Shown: one piece after another, positions 1 to 8,057 of the stretch | Layout: each line of letters begins with the position of its first letter | How positions within the stretch are numbered: the stretch's first letter is position 1 | Assembly (NCBI GenBank): GCA_017519205.1 | Contig: JAFWSW010000033.1 | Location: 1-43,306, forward strand | Source of the DNA: Clostridiales bacterium | GTDB taxonomy: Bacteria > Bacillota > Clostridia > Saccharofermentanales > Saccharofermentanaceae | DNA length: 43,306 nucleotides | Direction: 5' to 3' | Translations under genes and position numbers: made by a program | Notes under the pieces: model-generated | Told to the model about the DNA's origin: nothing | The model's database searches: none | Seen by the model: the letters and a program-made list of their open reading frames with translations, nothing else

Positions 1-223
1 CGCCCTCGTTGACCTCGATATCCTGATCTGCCATAGATGCAGAAAACCTGCCGCGGATCCCGTAGATGATCTCGACAAAGTCGTGATAATGGGGAGCGAT
101 CTCACGGCAGGGACTGCCGTCTTCCAGAAAGTGCAGACAACTGGCAATAGCATCATGAAGGTGTGGACGGTGAAGGTCCTCATATAAAGCATTTGCCGTA
201 GTATGAATATTCTGATTAGACAT
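1..223 (-). CDS. AraC-family transcriptional regulator, N-terminal part (runs off the left edge)
   Basis: The first 74 residues are visible and the gene continues beyond base 1. The ATG at 223-221 is preceded on the minus strand by an AGGGA ribosome site about five bases away. Residues around 48-74 contain PHYHDFVEIIY followed by a glycine and basic stretch and IEVNEG. This is the usual opening of the cupin-type sensor domain of AraC regulators (histidine-rich ligand-facing strand, then 'hV.eG'). The DNA-binding helix-turn-helix half should lie outside the window. Upstream DNA (224-363) separates it from the Xre gene, which is transcribed the same way. The ligand is unknown. A stand-alone cupin protein is the alternative. 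Confidence 0.6.
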   Translation of the reverse strand, partial: MSNQNIHTTANALYEDLHRPHLHDAIASCLHFLEDGSPCREIAPHYHDFVEIIYGIRGRFSASMADQDIEVNEG

Positions 224-363
224 AATTCCCTGACACTCCGTATTCATGAAAAACTGATAAACAACATGTTCAGCATACCATGTCAGGTAAAAAAAAGAAA
301 GGTTTATGTCAAAATAATGAAATTGTCCATGACGGCCCGAAAATCCGCCGGAGATTGAAATTA

Positions 364-585
364 CTACATTTCGAGGGTAATTAGTTCCGAAAAGCGGACA
401 AGTGAAACGCCGAGCGCCTGCGTTACCGCATATATGACCCGGATGGTGGGGTTCGTTTTTCCGCCTTCGAGTTTACAGTAGTAGGAAAGATTGATCCCCG
501 AGCGGGACGCGACGGCAAACTGGGACAGTCCCTTTTCCCGGCGCAGCCTGCGGATCACCCGGCCGATTACGATGGCTTCATCCAT
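364..585 (-). CDS. Small Xre/Cro-type helix-turn-helix regulator (73 aa)
   Basis: Residues about 5-65 form a single HTH_3 domain. IGRVIRRLRREKGLSQ is helix 1 and the start of helix 2, FAVASRSGINLSYYCKLEGG is the helix-turn-helix with the usual 'E.G' after the recognition helix, and PTIRVIYAVTQALGVSL is the last two helices. There is almost nothing outside the DNA-binding fold, so it probably acts as a dimeric repressor or as the regulator of a small accessory locus. I chose the ATG at 585 because AAAGGAGG sits directly in front of it. A TTG at 603 in the same frame overlaps that ribosome site and is unlikely. A 14-bp inverted repeat at 637-650 lies just upstream and may be its operator. Its target is unknown. 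Confidence 0.85.
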   Translation of the reverse strand: MDEAIVIGRVIRRLRREKGLSQFAVASRSGINLSYYCKLEGGKTNPTIRVIYAVTQALGVSLVRFSELITLEM

Positions 586-636
586 GATGATTCCTCCTTT
601 CAAAAGTACTTGCTGGTATGTATATGATATAGGCGT

Positions 637-650
637 ACTCTTATATGAGT
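637..650. promoter_or_regulatory. Candidate operator: imperfect 14-bp inverted repeat
   Basis: ACTC-TTATAT-GAGT has perfectly complementary 4-base arms around an AT-rich centre. It lies about 52 bases upstream of the Xre start codon, where an autoregulatory site would be expected. This is inferred from symmetry and position only. Confidence 0.25.
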
Positions 651-766
651 AAATGGAAAAGCCTGATTTTACAGGGGTTTTTGCCGCTTTTCCCGAACGA
701 AGGGTAAAGATTATAGTTTTGACTTATGTAAAAGTGTTTTTAGGCGAAAAAAACACAAAGTTGTCG

Positions 767-772
767 TATAAT
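767..772 (+). promoter_or_regulatory. Probable -10 box for the 810-6564 gene run
   Basis: A perfect TATAAT lies about 38 bases upstream of the first start codon. No good -35 box is found at 16-18 bases, so an activator-dependent promoter is possible. The AraC regulator encoded second in the run would be a natural candidate. Confidence 0.4.
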
Positions 773-809
773 AGAGTTTAATGAGATAACTATGTGAGGT
801 AACGTGCGA

Positions 810-3182
810 ATGGCGCAAACGAATGATATACGTCTTCCGTCCTGGATCTCTCCGGGTATGGTTTTCCAGCAGGGAGTTCCGGTGGTACTCCGCGGTAAAG
901 TGGGATCTTCTTCCGTCCCGGTCACACTGGAAGTTATGAAGGATCCTACGGACGGCCGTAAGGTATCCAAACTGGATACGGACTACGGTGTAATTCTGAG
1001 TCTGGAGACAGTATCGGAGGAAGACGGATCTTTCCGTTTTACGCTTCCTGCATACCGTTCTTCGACCGACGCATATACGCTGGTTTTCCATTCCCTGACA
1101 GATACACTTACGATCGAGGACTGCCGATGCGGTGATGTATGGGTCCTCTTCGGCGGACGTCCGCTTGCGGCTTCGATCTCTCAGACGGCCGCTCCGCGTA
1201 CACCTCTGAAGAAAGATGTCATGCCGCTTCTCCGCTTTTATTCTCCGGAAAAAGGCGTGCTCGATCAGGTGGATATTCTTTCCTATGATCCGGTCCTGAC
1301 CGAGGAGAATACGAAGTGGATCCGTATCCGTGATACGCTTGAACTTGCGAGTGTTTCTTCGGTGGCCTTTTCCTATGCATATCACCTCGCGGAGCAGCTG
1401 CACTATCCGGTCGGTATTCTGGATCTGGCCGAGGAGTATGCGCCGATCTACCGCTGGCTCTCCCATGAGGGAATCGATAACAACGATGCGATCCGCGAGT
1501 ATCTCGAGGAGAGAAACCTCTATTTTGACGAAGAGGGATGGCGCGCCAATATTGCCCGTCTTACCGATAAGAAGAGCTCGATCATCGACGGCTCACTCGT
1601 GAAAGATGAGTCGGAAGAGGATTCCGAACCGACCAGTGAGGAGTCTTTCGTTTTCGAAGATGAAGAGAAATGCGATGTTCCGATCGATCCTGAGGGAGCG
1701 CTTGCCTTTGAGGACCATAAGGGTGGAAATACTGAGGAAGAAGCATCCGCAGAAACAGATGAAGATACACAGGATCCTTCTGAAAAAGCACCCGCCGAAG
1801 ATACTTTAGATGATGATCCGCCGCTTTCTTTCCCGACCGAGGAACTTAAGCACTTTGAAAAGAAGAATAACCATGAGCTTCTGAACTCCATCATCCCTTC
1901 TGCTGAGACCGTGATGACGGAGACGCTGGTTTCCGAAGCCGCACACCGTCCGCTGGTCGGTCCGGCCGATATGATGTCCGTGTTCTTTAATCACCGTCTT
2001 GCACCGCTGTGCGACACGAGCATCCGTGGTATCGTTTTCGCACCGGATGCATCGGATGCCCAGATCGGAGACCTTTATACCGCGATGGTCCGCCAGCTCC
2101 TCGTAGATCTGGCAAGAGTATTCGGTCCCCGTGAGATCGAAGATAAGAATCAGGTGCCGTCCTTTATCATCATGCAGCTGCATCCGGATGCGATGGATCC
2201 GGAAGCGCCGTTCCGCCATGTGGAGTTCAATGAACGTCTCTGTGCGATCCGAAGAAGATTCCCGATGCCGATCGGTATCTTAGGCCAGCATGATCTCCTG
2301 ATTCCGGATAAGACGGTCTCCTTTACGATCGGACGAAGACTGTCCTGTATCGCGCTGGGACTTCACTTCACGCCGAAGATGCCGGCTTCTTCGCCGGAGT
2401 GCGTCGGTGTCGAGGTGATCGGAAACAAAGTCATGCTTTCCTTCGATAATACGGTCGATGGACTCCGGTTGTCGGAAAATGAATCTGTTCTCCGCGGATT
2501 TGCGGTCTGCGATGAAAGCCGCGTATATGTTCCGGCATCGGCGAGGATCCTGCACGGCGTCCGCGTCATGGTCTGGAATGACGATATTCTCGATCCGGTC
2601 GGCGTAACTTACGGATACTCTCCGATCCCGCATCAGGCGACTTTCCGTAACCGTATCGATCTTCCGGTACTTCCGTTCCGATTTGATAAGATCCCGTCGG
2701 AGTACTGCCCGGATCTGACCTTCACGGCCTGTGAAGACATTACGTTTACCGGAAAAAAGACCTGGGACAGTGATTTTGAAAAACTCGAAACCTATAAGAT
2801 CACGAAGGGAAAAGCCACGATCTTCCGTGAGGTCATGAACAAGACCCAGGGTGCGGCTTCACTGCGTATCGAGTATGAACCGGAGAACAGCCTTCTGTCG
2901 TTCGGACCGGTCCTGTCCTACGCATCTGTTATGGCACCGCTGAAGTTCTCCAGAGCCAGAAGGATCTGTCTGGATATCTTTAATCCCGATCAGTGTGAGA
3001 AGACGATGCAGATCTCCGGCTTCCGCGGAGAGGCGACGATCCAGATCGGTCTCCGCTGGCAGACGATCTCCCTGAACTGGGCATCCTTTGATGATATGGA
3101 GATCAGCAATCTGGTATTTACGATTTTTGACAGACAACGGTCCGGAGCGATCTATATCGATAACATCCGGTTCCTGCCGTAA
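810..3182 (+). CDS. Degenerate sialate O-acetylesterase-like protein with acidic insert and C-terminal carbohydrate-binding-like domain
   Basis: The layout follows SGNH sialate O-acetylesterases: an N-terminal beta domain (PSWISPGMVFQQGVPV), an esterase core, and a C-terminal beta domain ending in a segment like 'RNRIDLPVLPFRFD'. The landmark GDVWLCSGQSNM of the family is here GDVWVLFGGRPLA (residues about 108-120), so the nucleophilic serine is absent. The usual DIHP near the end of the core reads DLLIP (about 496-500), so the catalytic histidine also appears lost. An acidic Glu/Asp/Ser-rich stretch (about 265-350) interrupts the core. Residues about 640-790 form an extra beta-sandwich like those of carbohydrate-binding modules. 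There is no signal peptide, so it is probably cytoplasmic. It is likely a pseudoenzyme, perhaps a glycan-binding or scaffold protein. ATG at 810 fits the GAGGT site; a GTG at 804 is the alternative. An AraC regulator follows 29 bases downstream. Confidence 0.65.
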   Translation: MAQTNDIRLPSWISPGMVFQQGVPVVLRGKVGSSSVPVTLEVMKDPTDGRKVSKLDTDYGVILSLETVSEEDGSFRFTLPAYRSSTDAYTLVFHSLTDTLTIEDCRCGDVWVLFGGRPLAASISQTAAPRTPLKKDVMPLLRFYSPEKGVLDQVDILSYDPVLTEENTKWIRIRDTLELASVSSVAFSYAYHLAEQLHYPVGILDLAEEYAPIYRWLSHEGIDNNDAIREYLEERNLYFDEEGWRANIARLTDKKSSIIDGSLVKDESEEDSEPTSEESFVFEDEEKCDVPIDPEGALAFEDHKGGNTEEEASAETDEDTQDPSEKAPAEDTLDDDPPLSFPTEELKHFEKKNNHELLNSIIPSAETVMTETLVSEAAHRPLVGPADMMSVFFNHRLAPLCDTSIRGIVFAPDASDAQIGDLYTAMVRQLLVDLARVFGPREIEDKNQVPSFIIMQLHPDAMDPEAPFRHVEFNERLCAIRRRFPMPIGILGQHDLLIPDKTVSFTIGRRLSCIALGLHFTPKMPASSPECVGVEVIGNKVMLSFDNTVDGLRLSENESVLRGFAVCDESRVYVPASARILHGVRVMVWNDDILDPVGVTYGYSPIPHQATFRNRIDLPVLPFRFDKIPSEYCPDLTFTACEDITFTGKKTWDSDFEKLETYKITKGKATIFREVMNKTQGAASLRIEYEPENSLLSFGPVLSYASVMAPLKFSRARRICLDIFNPDQCEKTMQISGFRGEATIQIGLRWQTISLNWASFDDMEISNLVFTIFDRQRSGAIYIDNIRFLP

Positions 3183-3211
3183 GAAACAATAGAAGAGAGG
3201 GGGCTTGTGTT

Positions 3212-4201
3212 ATGGTTGAAGACCTGCTGCCGGCATTTGAAAAAAGTCTATTAGAGTCATCCGGCTCTATTCCGGTCGTGTTTGAGGGCGTGGAACATTG
3301 TTACGAGACATCTACGCCGTTTCCGACAGCGAGCCGGCATACCTCTCATGAACTGATGTATCTCCGGAGAGGAAAGTGTGAATTCCTGATCAACGGAAAG
3401 ACCGTGAATGTTACTAAGGGAAGCACGCTCATTATCCGTCCTCAGGTCATGCATTCCGTCCGTGTCGTGGAAGGCCCGGCGGACATGGTCGTTCTGTATT
3501 TCGGATTCTCTTCGGATATTGCAAAAGCACAGCAGGCACTCCTTTCGAAGCCGAAGGATACACAGCCGATGGCAAACGGAAGACTCAGAGGCGGACCGAC
3601 AGTGCCTTTCCTTCAGGAAAATATCGCTGCCCTTCCTCTCGAAAACTTCCTGGATTTCGCATCCGGTGATGCCCTTGGAGATGGTTCATATCTGATGATC
3701 TCCGGTAAATCTCGTCAGGCGATCGGTGTACTTGCGGAGAGGATCATGCGCGAGAGCCGTTCGGAGGCCTATGCGAAGGATATGATGATGCAGCTTCTGA
3801 CGATGGAGCTCCTGATCACACTGTCCCGTGCACTTCGTGAAGAGTGGGAGGAGAGCCTCCGTGTGAAGAACGGAAAGGCCAGAGAACTTGTCCTTATTGC
3901 AAGAGATTACCTTGATGAGAACTATGACCGTGGCGTGACCGTGGCTGAGACGGCCGCATATGTATTCCTCAGTCAGGGATACTTTACGAGAGCTTTCCGT
4001 GATGAGTTCGGCATCAGTCCCATGAACTATCTGATGCAGATCCGTATCGAGGCGGCGTGCCGTCTTCTGACGCAGAAAGAGATCAAGGTCAGCGGTATCG
4101 CGACGCAGGTGGGATTCAGCAGTCCCCAGAGATTTAATGTGGCGTTTAGAAAACAGAAGGGGATGACCCCGATGGAATACAGACATATGTACACAGAGTA
4201 A
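3212..4201 (+). CDS. AraC-family transcriptional regulator (329 aa)
   Basis: The N-terminal half is a cupin sensor domain: HELMYLRRGKCEFLINGK, then GSTLIIRPQVMHSV, about residues 45-90. The C-terminal hundred residues are a double helix-turn-helix of the AraC/XylS type: VAETAAYVFLSQGYFTRAFR, then the second motif IATQVGFSSPQRFNVAFRKQ and the family ending GMTPMEYR. Proteins of this build usually bind a sugar or related metabolite and activate a nearby promoter. It sits 29 bases after the esterase-like gene and 15 bases before folE, so it is co-transcribed with both. It may control the promoter upstream of 810. The ribosome site is GAGAGGGGG. The ligand cannot be read from the sequence. Confidence 0.9.
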   Translation: MVEDLLPAFEKSLLESSGSIPVVFEGVEHCYETSTPFPTASRHTSHELMYLRRGKCEFLINGKTVNVTKGSTLIIRPQVMHSVRVVEGPADMVVLYFGFSSDIAKAQQALLSKPKDTQPMANGRLRGGPTVPFLQENIAALPLENFLDFASGDALGDGSYLMISGKSRQAIGVLAERIMRESRSEAYAKDMMMQLLTMELLITLSRALREEWEESLRVKNGKARELVLIARDYLDENYDRGVTVAETAAYVFLSQGYFTRAFRDEFGISPMNYLMQIRIEAACRLLTQKEIKVSGIATQVGFSSPQRFNVAFRKQKGMTPMEYRHMYTE

Positions 4202-4216
4202 GGAGAATACGAAGCA

Positions 4217-4837
4217 ATGAGCATTTATGATGATGATTTCCGGGTACCGGAGGAAAGCCGTAAAGGGATGGATCTCCCGCGGATCGAAAGAGCCGTAAGA
4301 GAGATCCTGATCGCTGTCGGCGAGGATCCGGACAGAGAGGGACTTGTTGAAACACCGAACCGTGTGGCCCGTATGTACGGCGAAGTCTTCTCGGGACTGC
4401 ACCGTGACATCGAAAAAGACATCAAGACATTCACATCGGACAACGATGAGATGATCCTGATCGGCGATATCCCGTTCTACTCCATGTGTGAGCATCACCT
4501 CTTGCCTTTCCATGGAAAAGCACACGTCGTATATGTTCCGAAAAACGGAAAGATCCTGGGCCTTTCGAAGGTAGCACGTATCGTGGATACGCTTTCCCGA
4601 AAGCCGCAGCTTCAGGAGAGGCTGACTTCCGAGATCGCCGATACGATCCAGAAAGCGGTCGATGCGATGTCTGTCTGCGTCGTTCTGGAAGCCGAGCATC
4701 TGTGCATGACGATGCGCGGTATCAGAAAGCCGGGCAGTAAGACGGTCACTTCCGCAATGCGTGGCGGCTGCCGTTCGGATGCGAGAACACGCTCCGAGGC
4801 ACTGGCACTGATCAACCGTCCGCGGAACATCATCTGA
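4217..4837 (+). CDS. folE: GTP cyclohydrolase I
   Basis: It opens the guanine ring of GTP and rearranges it to 7,8-dihydroneopterin triphosphate, the first step of tetrahydrofolate synthesis. At 206 residues it has the normal length of the type I enzyme. The zinc ligands and active site are visible: [18 protein letters not shown] carries the first Cys and the His pair, and [12 protein letters not shown] the second Cys. '[14 protein letters not shown]' and 'LSKVARIVD' are further family signatures. An AGGAG ribosome site precedes the ATG. It is the first of four consecutive folate genes (folE, folP, folB, folK), with a 17-base gap to folP. Confidence 0.97.
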   Translation: MSIYDDDFRVPEESRKGMDLPRIERAVREILIAVGEDPDREGLVETPNRVARMYGEVFSGLHRDIEKDIKTFTSDNDEMILIGDIPFYSMCEHHLLPFHGKAHVVYVPKNGKILGLSKVARIVDTLSRKPQLQERLTSEIADTIQKAVDAMSVCVVLEAEHLCMTMRGIRKPGSKTVTSAMRGGCRSDARTRSEALALINRPRNII

Positions 4838-4854
4838 TTTCGTGGAGGCAGAAA

Positions 4855-5718
4855 ATGAGTGATACGTCTGAGTGCTTTCAGAAAAGATGGGAACTGAGGG
4901 ATAAGAGCGTCGAATACGGGAAGGATATTCTTGTAATGGGTATTCTTAATGTTACCCCGGATTCTTTTTCCGACGGTGGATCTTTCTATACGCCGGAGAA
5001 TGCCTGCTGCCATGCGCAGGATCTGGTCAATGACGGTGCGGATATCCTGGATATCGGCGCGGAGTCGACCCGTCCCGGATCCGAGAAGATCTCTGCTGAC
5101 GAAGAACTCTCGAGACTGATCCCCGCACTCAAACTGATCAGAAATGCCGTTTCCATCCCGATCTCGATCGATACATATAAGAGCAAGACCGCAAGAGAGG
5201 CTCTCAAATTCGGCGCGGATATCATCAACGATGTCTGGGGTCTTCTTTACGATAAAGAGATGGCAGAGGTCGTCGCCGAAGCAGGAGCCGGTCTGGTCAT
5301 CATGGCCAATTACACGGACGAGAAGATCTTTGCCCGCAAAGGCGACATCGTAGATGACTGCCTTTCTTTCTTTGAAAAAAGCGCGCAGGTTGCTGAAAAG
5401 GCCGGAATTAAAAGAGAGAAGATCCTTTTTGATCCGGGTGTCGGATTCGGAACGAATACAGAGGAATCCATCCGCCTGATCCAATCGACCGGAAGAATAC
5501 AGAAAGAAGGATATCCGCTCCTGATCGGACCTTCGAGGAAACGCTTTATCGGTGAGATCCTCGATGGCGTGCCGGCGGAGGAAAGAGATGCGGGAACCGC
5601 GGCTACGGCGATCTTCTGTCAGGAAGAAAAAGCGGCATGTATCCGTGTACACAATGTATTTGAAACAGTAACGGCGCTGAAGGTGTTTAAGACGCTTTCC
5701 GGAGGGAAAAATGGATAA
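4855..5718 (+). CDS. folP: Dihydropteroate synthase
   Basis: It condenses 6-hydroxymethyl-7,8-dihydropterin pyrophosphate with p-aminobenzoate to give dihydropteroate, and is the sulfonamide target. The TIM-barrel signatures are all present in order: ILNVTPDSFSDGG (loop 1), DGADILDIGAESTRPGS (loop 2), ISIDTYKS, ADIINDVWG, DPGVGFG, IGPSRKRFIG with the pterin/sulfonamide-site lysine and arginine, and IRVHNV near the end. Its 287 residues are typical. The start has a GGAGG ribosome site. It overlaps folB by eight bases, which implies translational coupling. Confidence 0.97.
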   Translation: MSDTSECFQKRWELRDKSVEYGKDILVMGILNVTPDSFSDGGSFYTPENACCHAQDLVNDGADILDIGAESTRPGSEKISADEELSRLIPALKLIRNAVSIPISIDTYKSKTAREALKFGADIINDVWGLLYDKEMAEVVAEAGAGLVIMANYTDEKIFARKGDIVDDCLSFFEKSAQVAEKAGIKREKILFDPGVGFGTNTEESIRLIQSTGRIQKEGYPLLIGPSRKRFIGEILDGVPAEERDAGTAATAIFCQEEKAACIRVHNVFETVTALKVFKTLSGGKNG

Positions 5719-6091
5719 GATCGTTCTGAAGAATATGAGATTCCGCAGTTTTTCCGGCGTTCTTCAGAAAGAGAAGAGCGAAGGACAGGATTTCGTGGTG
5801 ACGCTCACGCTCGAGCTTCCGGTCATCCCGGGCTGCCGAACAGATAAACTCTCCGATACGGTCGATTACGGTAAGGTATTTTCTATGACGCGGGATTATG
5901 TCGAGAACACTTCCTGTGATCTGATCGAGTATATGGCCGAGAACATTATCCTTCGGATCATGCGGTCTTTCTCTCTGATAGAGAGGATCACCTGCGAGAT
6001 ACAGAAGCCGACAGCTCCGATCGACGGAACCTTCGATTATATGAGTGTCATTATCGACCGTTCCAGAAAAGAACTGGAGGAAATACTATGA
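5711..6091 (+). CDS. folB: Dihydroneopterin aldolase
   Basis: It cleaves dihydroneopterin to 6-hydroxymethyl-dihydropterin and glycolaldehyde. The 126-residue length and the pattern match FolB: an opening strand IVLKNMRFRSFSGVL with the short-chain tunnelling fold, DFVVTLTLEL, LSDTVDYGKVF, LIEYMAENII with the pterin-anchoring glutamate, and ITCEIQKPTAPIDGTFDYM with the conserved lysine and proline. It overlaps folP by eight bases and folK by four (ATGA), so the three are translated as one coupled block. Confidence 0.93.
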   Translation: MDKIVLKNMRFRSFSGVLQKEKSEGQDFVVTLTLELPVIPGCRTDKLSDTVDYGKVFSMTRDYVENTSCDLIEYMAENIILRIMRSFSLIERITCEIQKPTAPIDGTFDYMSVIIDRSRKELEEIL

Positions 6092-6564
6092 GTGAAGCAT
6101 ACCTTTCCCTGGGAAGTAATATGGGTGACCGTATCAAGAACTTGAGCCGTGCGGTCGCGCTTCTGAACAGACCTGAGGAAGGAGTACGCGTGGAGCAGGT
6201 TTCTCCGGTGTTTGAGACAGCTCCTGTAGGATATAAGGAACAGGACGATTTTCTGAATATCTGCGTACTGGTCGAGACGGACCTGGAGCCGCTGGCGCTT
6301 CTTGCTGTCTGCCAGAAGGTCGAGGAGGCACTTCATCGGGAGAGGATCATCCGCTGGGGACCGAGAACGATCGATGTGGATATTCTTACCTACGATGATC
6401 TTGAGATCAATACGCAGAGGCTTACGATCCCTCACCCGAGAATGTATGAAAGAGGCTTCGTTCAGGTGCCGCTTCTGTTTATGCACGGATACTCGGAGAT
6501 CCCCGAAAAATGGGCGGGGGACGTTCGTTACTACGGGCTTCTGCCTGATGTCAAGGTTGATTGA
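6088..6564 (+). CDS. folK: 2-amino-4-hydroxy-6-hydroxymethyldihydropteridine pyrophosphokinase
   Basis: It transfers pyrophosphate from ATP to 6-hydroxymethyl-7,8-dihydropterin, feeding FolP. Seen in order: AYLSLGSNMGDR at the start, VSPVFETAPVGYKEQDDFLNI (pterin-binding loop), and WGPRTIDVDILTYDD with the two magnesium-binding aspartates, then LTIPHPRMYERGFV. The length of 158 residues is standard for the stand-alone enzyme. It is the last gene of the folate run. The p-aminobenzoate genes and folC are not in this window. A new promoter begins inside its last codons. Confidence 0.97.
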   Translation: MSEAYLSLGSNMGDRIKNLSRAVALLNRPEEGVRVEQVSPVFETAPVGYKEQDDFLNICVLVETDLEPLALLAVCQKVEEALHRERIIRWGPRTIDVDILTYDDLEINTQRLTIPHPRMYERGFVQVPLLFMHGYSEIPEKWAGDVRYYGLLPDVKVD

Positions 6565-6584
6565 AACAGGAAAACCGATATAAT
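6557..6584 (+). promoter_or_regulatory. Sigma-A-type promoter for the tmk cluster
   Basis: TTGATT (6557-6562) and TATAAT (6579-6584) are 16 bases apart. The -35 box overlaps the folK stop codon. Transcription would start near 6591, just before the ribosome site of the gene at 6624. Confidence 0.7.
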
Positions 6585-6623
6585 ATAGATATTCAGTTCA
6601 TTTCCGAAATCTGGAGGTATTAG

Positions 6624-7070
6624 ATGGGCGAACAGGAAGTAAAAAAGGTCAATCATTCCGCGGGCGGCAATCCGTCAGGCGAGTCGCAGCCACCGAGAAA
6701 TAACGGCAACCGTAACCGGAGAAGAAAATCCGGCAACTACGGCGGAAACCGTGACCGTAACAACTATAACCGCAATAATCGCTCCAATAACGAAGGAAAC
6801 CAGAACCGTGAGCGCCGTCCGGACAACCGCGATGACAGACGTTCTGAAAACCGTGATCAGAACCGGGAAAACGGTTCCGAGAAGAGAGAATACCAGAAGA
6901 AGAACTATGACCGGAAGAATTCCGATCATCGTGAAGGAAGAGAGAAAAAGAACTGGAACCGCCGCCGTCCTGCAGAGGAGACCGTTGAGGATATCCGCAA
7001 AGATAATGAACGTATCGAGAAGGATATCTGGCTGGAGATCGCCAGCATCCATTCGGTAAAGCTGGATTAA
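6624..7070 (+). CDS. Asn/Arg/Asp-rich low-complexity protein of unknown function (148 aa)
   Basis: Residues about 20-115 are made almost entirely of Asn, Arg, Asp, Glu, Lys and Gly, with repeated NRN, NRD and ENRDQNRE-type words and essentially no hydrophobic residues, so this part is predicted to be disordered and strongly charged. The last 30 residues (ETVEDIRKDNERIEKDIWLE, then IASIHSVKLD) look like an amphipathic helix and are the only part likely to fold. It has a clear promoter at 6557-6584 and a GGAGG ribosome site, and heads the tmk-darA-holB-ricT operon, 37 bases before tmk. Such a composition is common in RNA-binding or condensate-forming proteins, but I do not recognise the family and assign no function. 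Confidence 0.75.
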   Translation: MGEQEVKKVNHSAGGNPSGESQPPRNNGNRNRRRKSGNYGGNRDRNNYNRNNRSNNEGNQNRERRPDNRDDRRSENRDQNRENGSEKREYQKKNYDRKNSDHREGREKKNWNRRRPAEETVEDIRKDNERIEKDIWLEIASIHSVKLD

Positions 7071-7107
7071 GCGGAGATTAAGTAGAAACAGGGAGGATTT
7101 TGGAAAG

Positions 7108-7731
7108 ATGAAGGGACTATTTATCACCTTCGAAGGAATCGATGGATGCGGGAAGACCACGCAGATCGATATGCTTTCCAAAGATCTGGAAAAAGAAGGT
7201 ATCCCGTATGTTCTGATCCGTGAACCGGGCGGAACGATGATCGGGGAAAAGATAAGAACGATCCTGCTGGATAAGGCGAACAGCGGGATGGACGAGAGAA
7301 CGGAGCTCCTTCTTTATGAAGCAGCACGTGCGCAGATCGTAAAGGAACGGATCAAGCCGGAACTTGAGGATGGAAAGGTCGTCATCTGCGACCGTTTCTA
7401 CGACTCGACGATCGCTTATCAGGGATATGCGAGAGGTCTGGATCTGGAGGAGATCGATTTCCTCAACAACTGGAGCGCAGCCGGTATCAAGCCGGATATC
7501 ACGTTCCTTCTGGATCTGGATGAGAAGACGGCATATGAACGCCGTCACGGAAGATCCGATGAAGAAGACCGTCTGGAGGCGGAAGGCCTTCTGTTTATGA
7601 AGAAAGTCCGCGATGGATATCTGTCGCGAAGCAGGGAAGATAAGAGGTTTCTGGTGCTTGATGCCTTAAAAACACCGGATGAGATCTATCAACAGATCAG
7701 AAAAGCTGTCTGGGAGGTAGTGAAAAAATGA
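7108..7731 (+). CDS. tmk: Thymidylate kinase
   Basis: It phosphorylates dTMP to dTDP with ATP. The P-loop FEGIDGCGKTTQ is at residues about 6-17, the dTMP-binding DR motif is in VVICDRFYDSTIAYQGYARG, and 'ITFLLDLDEKTAYERR' leads into the lid region. The length of 207 residues is standard. The start is preceded by an AGGGAGGA-type ribosome site. Its stop overlaps the start of darA by four bases. The order tmk, darA, holB, ricT is conserved in Firmicutes. Confidence 0.97.
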   Translation: MKGLFITFEGIDGCGKTTQIDMLSKDLEKEGIPYVLIREPGGTMIGEKIRTILLDKANSGMDERTELLLYEAARAQIVKERIKPELEDGKVVICDRFYDSTIAYQGYARGLDLEEIDFLNNWSAAGIKPDITFLLDLDEKTAYERRHGRSDEEDRLEAEGLLFMKKVRDGYLSRSREDKRFLVLDALKTPDEIYQQIRKAVWEVVKK

Positions 7732-8054
7732 AACTGGTATTTGCAATCGTTCATGATGAGGATACACCCCGTCTGATGGCGGAATTAAATAAAGCAGGTT
7801 TCCGTGTGACGAAACTCAATTCTTCCGGCGGATTCTTAAGATCCGGAAATACGACGCTTATGATCGTCGTTGAGGAAGAAAAACTTCAGGAAGTTCTGGA
7901 TCTGATCCGGAAGTATTCCTCTTCCCGCCGTTCGGCGATCAACAGCATGACACCGGTCCCGATGGGCGGCGAAGGACTGCCGTATCCGGTAGATGTTACC
8001 GTAGGCGGCGCGACGGTATTCGTCGTCAATGTAGAGCATTTTGAAAAGATGTGA
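7728..8054 (+). CDS. darA: PII-like cyclic-di-AMP receptor (DarA/PstA/YaaQ family)
   Basis: This small trimeric PII-like protein binds cyclic di-AMP in Firmicutes. The whole 108-residue protein matches the family: MKLVFAIVHDEDTPRLMAEL at the N-terminus, the glycine-rich ligand loop LNSSGGFLRSGNTTLMI at about residues 31-47, EEKLQEVLDLIRKYSSSR, and a closing VTVGGATVFVVNVEHFEKM. It lies between tmk and holB, as yaaQ does in Bacillus, and overlaps tmk by four bases. Its downstream partner is generally unknown in the family. Its presence implies that cyclic di-AMP signalling operates in this organism. Confidence 0.93.
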   Translation: MKLVFAIVHDEDTPRLMAELNKAGFRVTKLNSSGGFLRSGNTTLMIVVEEEKLQEVLDLIRKYSSSRRSAINSMTPVPMGGEGLPYPVDVTVGGATVFVVNVEHFEKM

Positions 8055-8057
8055 CGT

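Noticed and set aside
711-1466. Minus-strand open frame of 251 codons over the esterase-like gene start
   Set aside because: Arg-rich shadow with no ribosome site; it covers the plus-strand promoter region.
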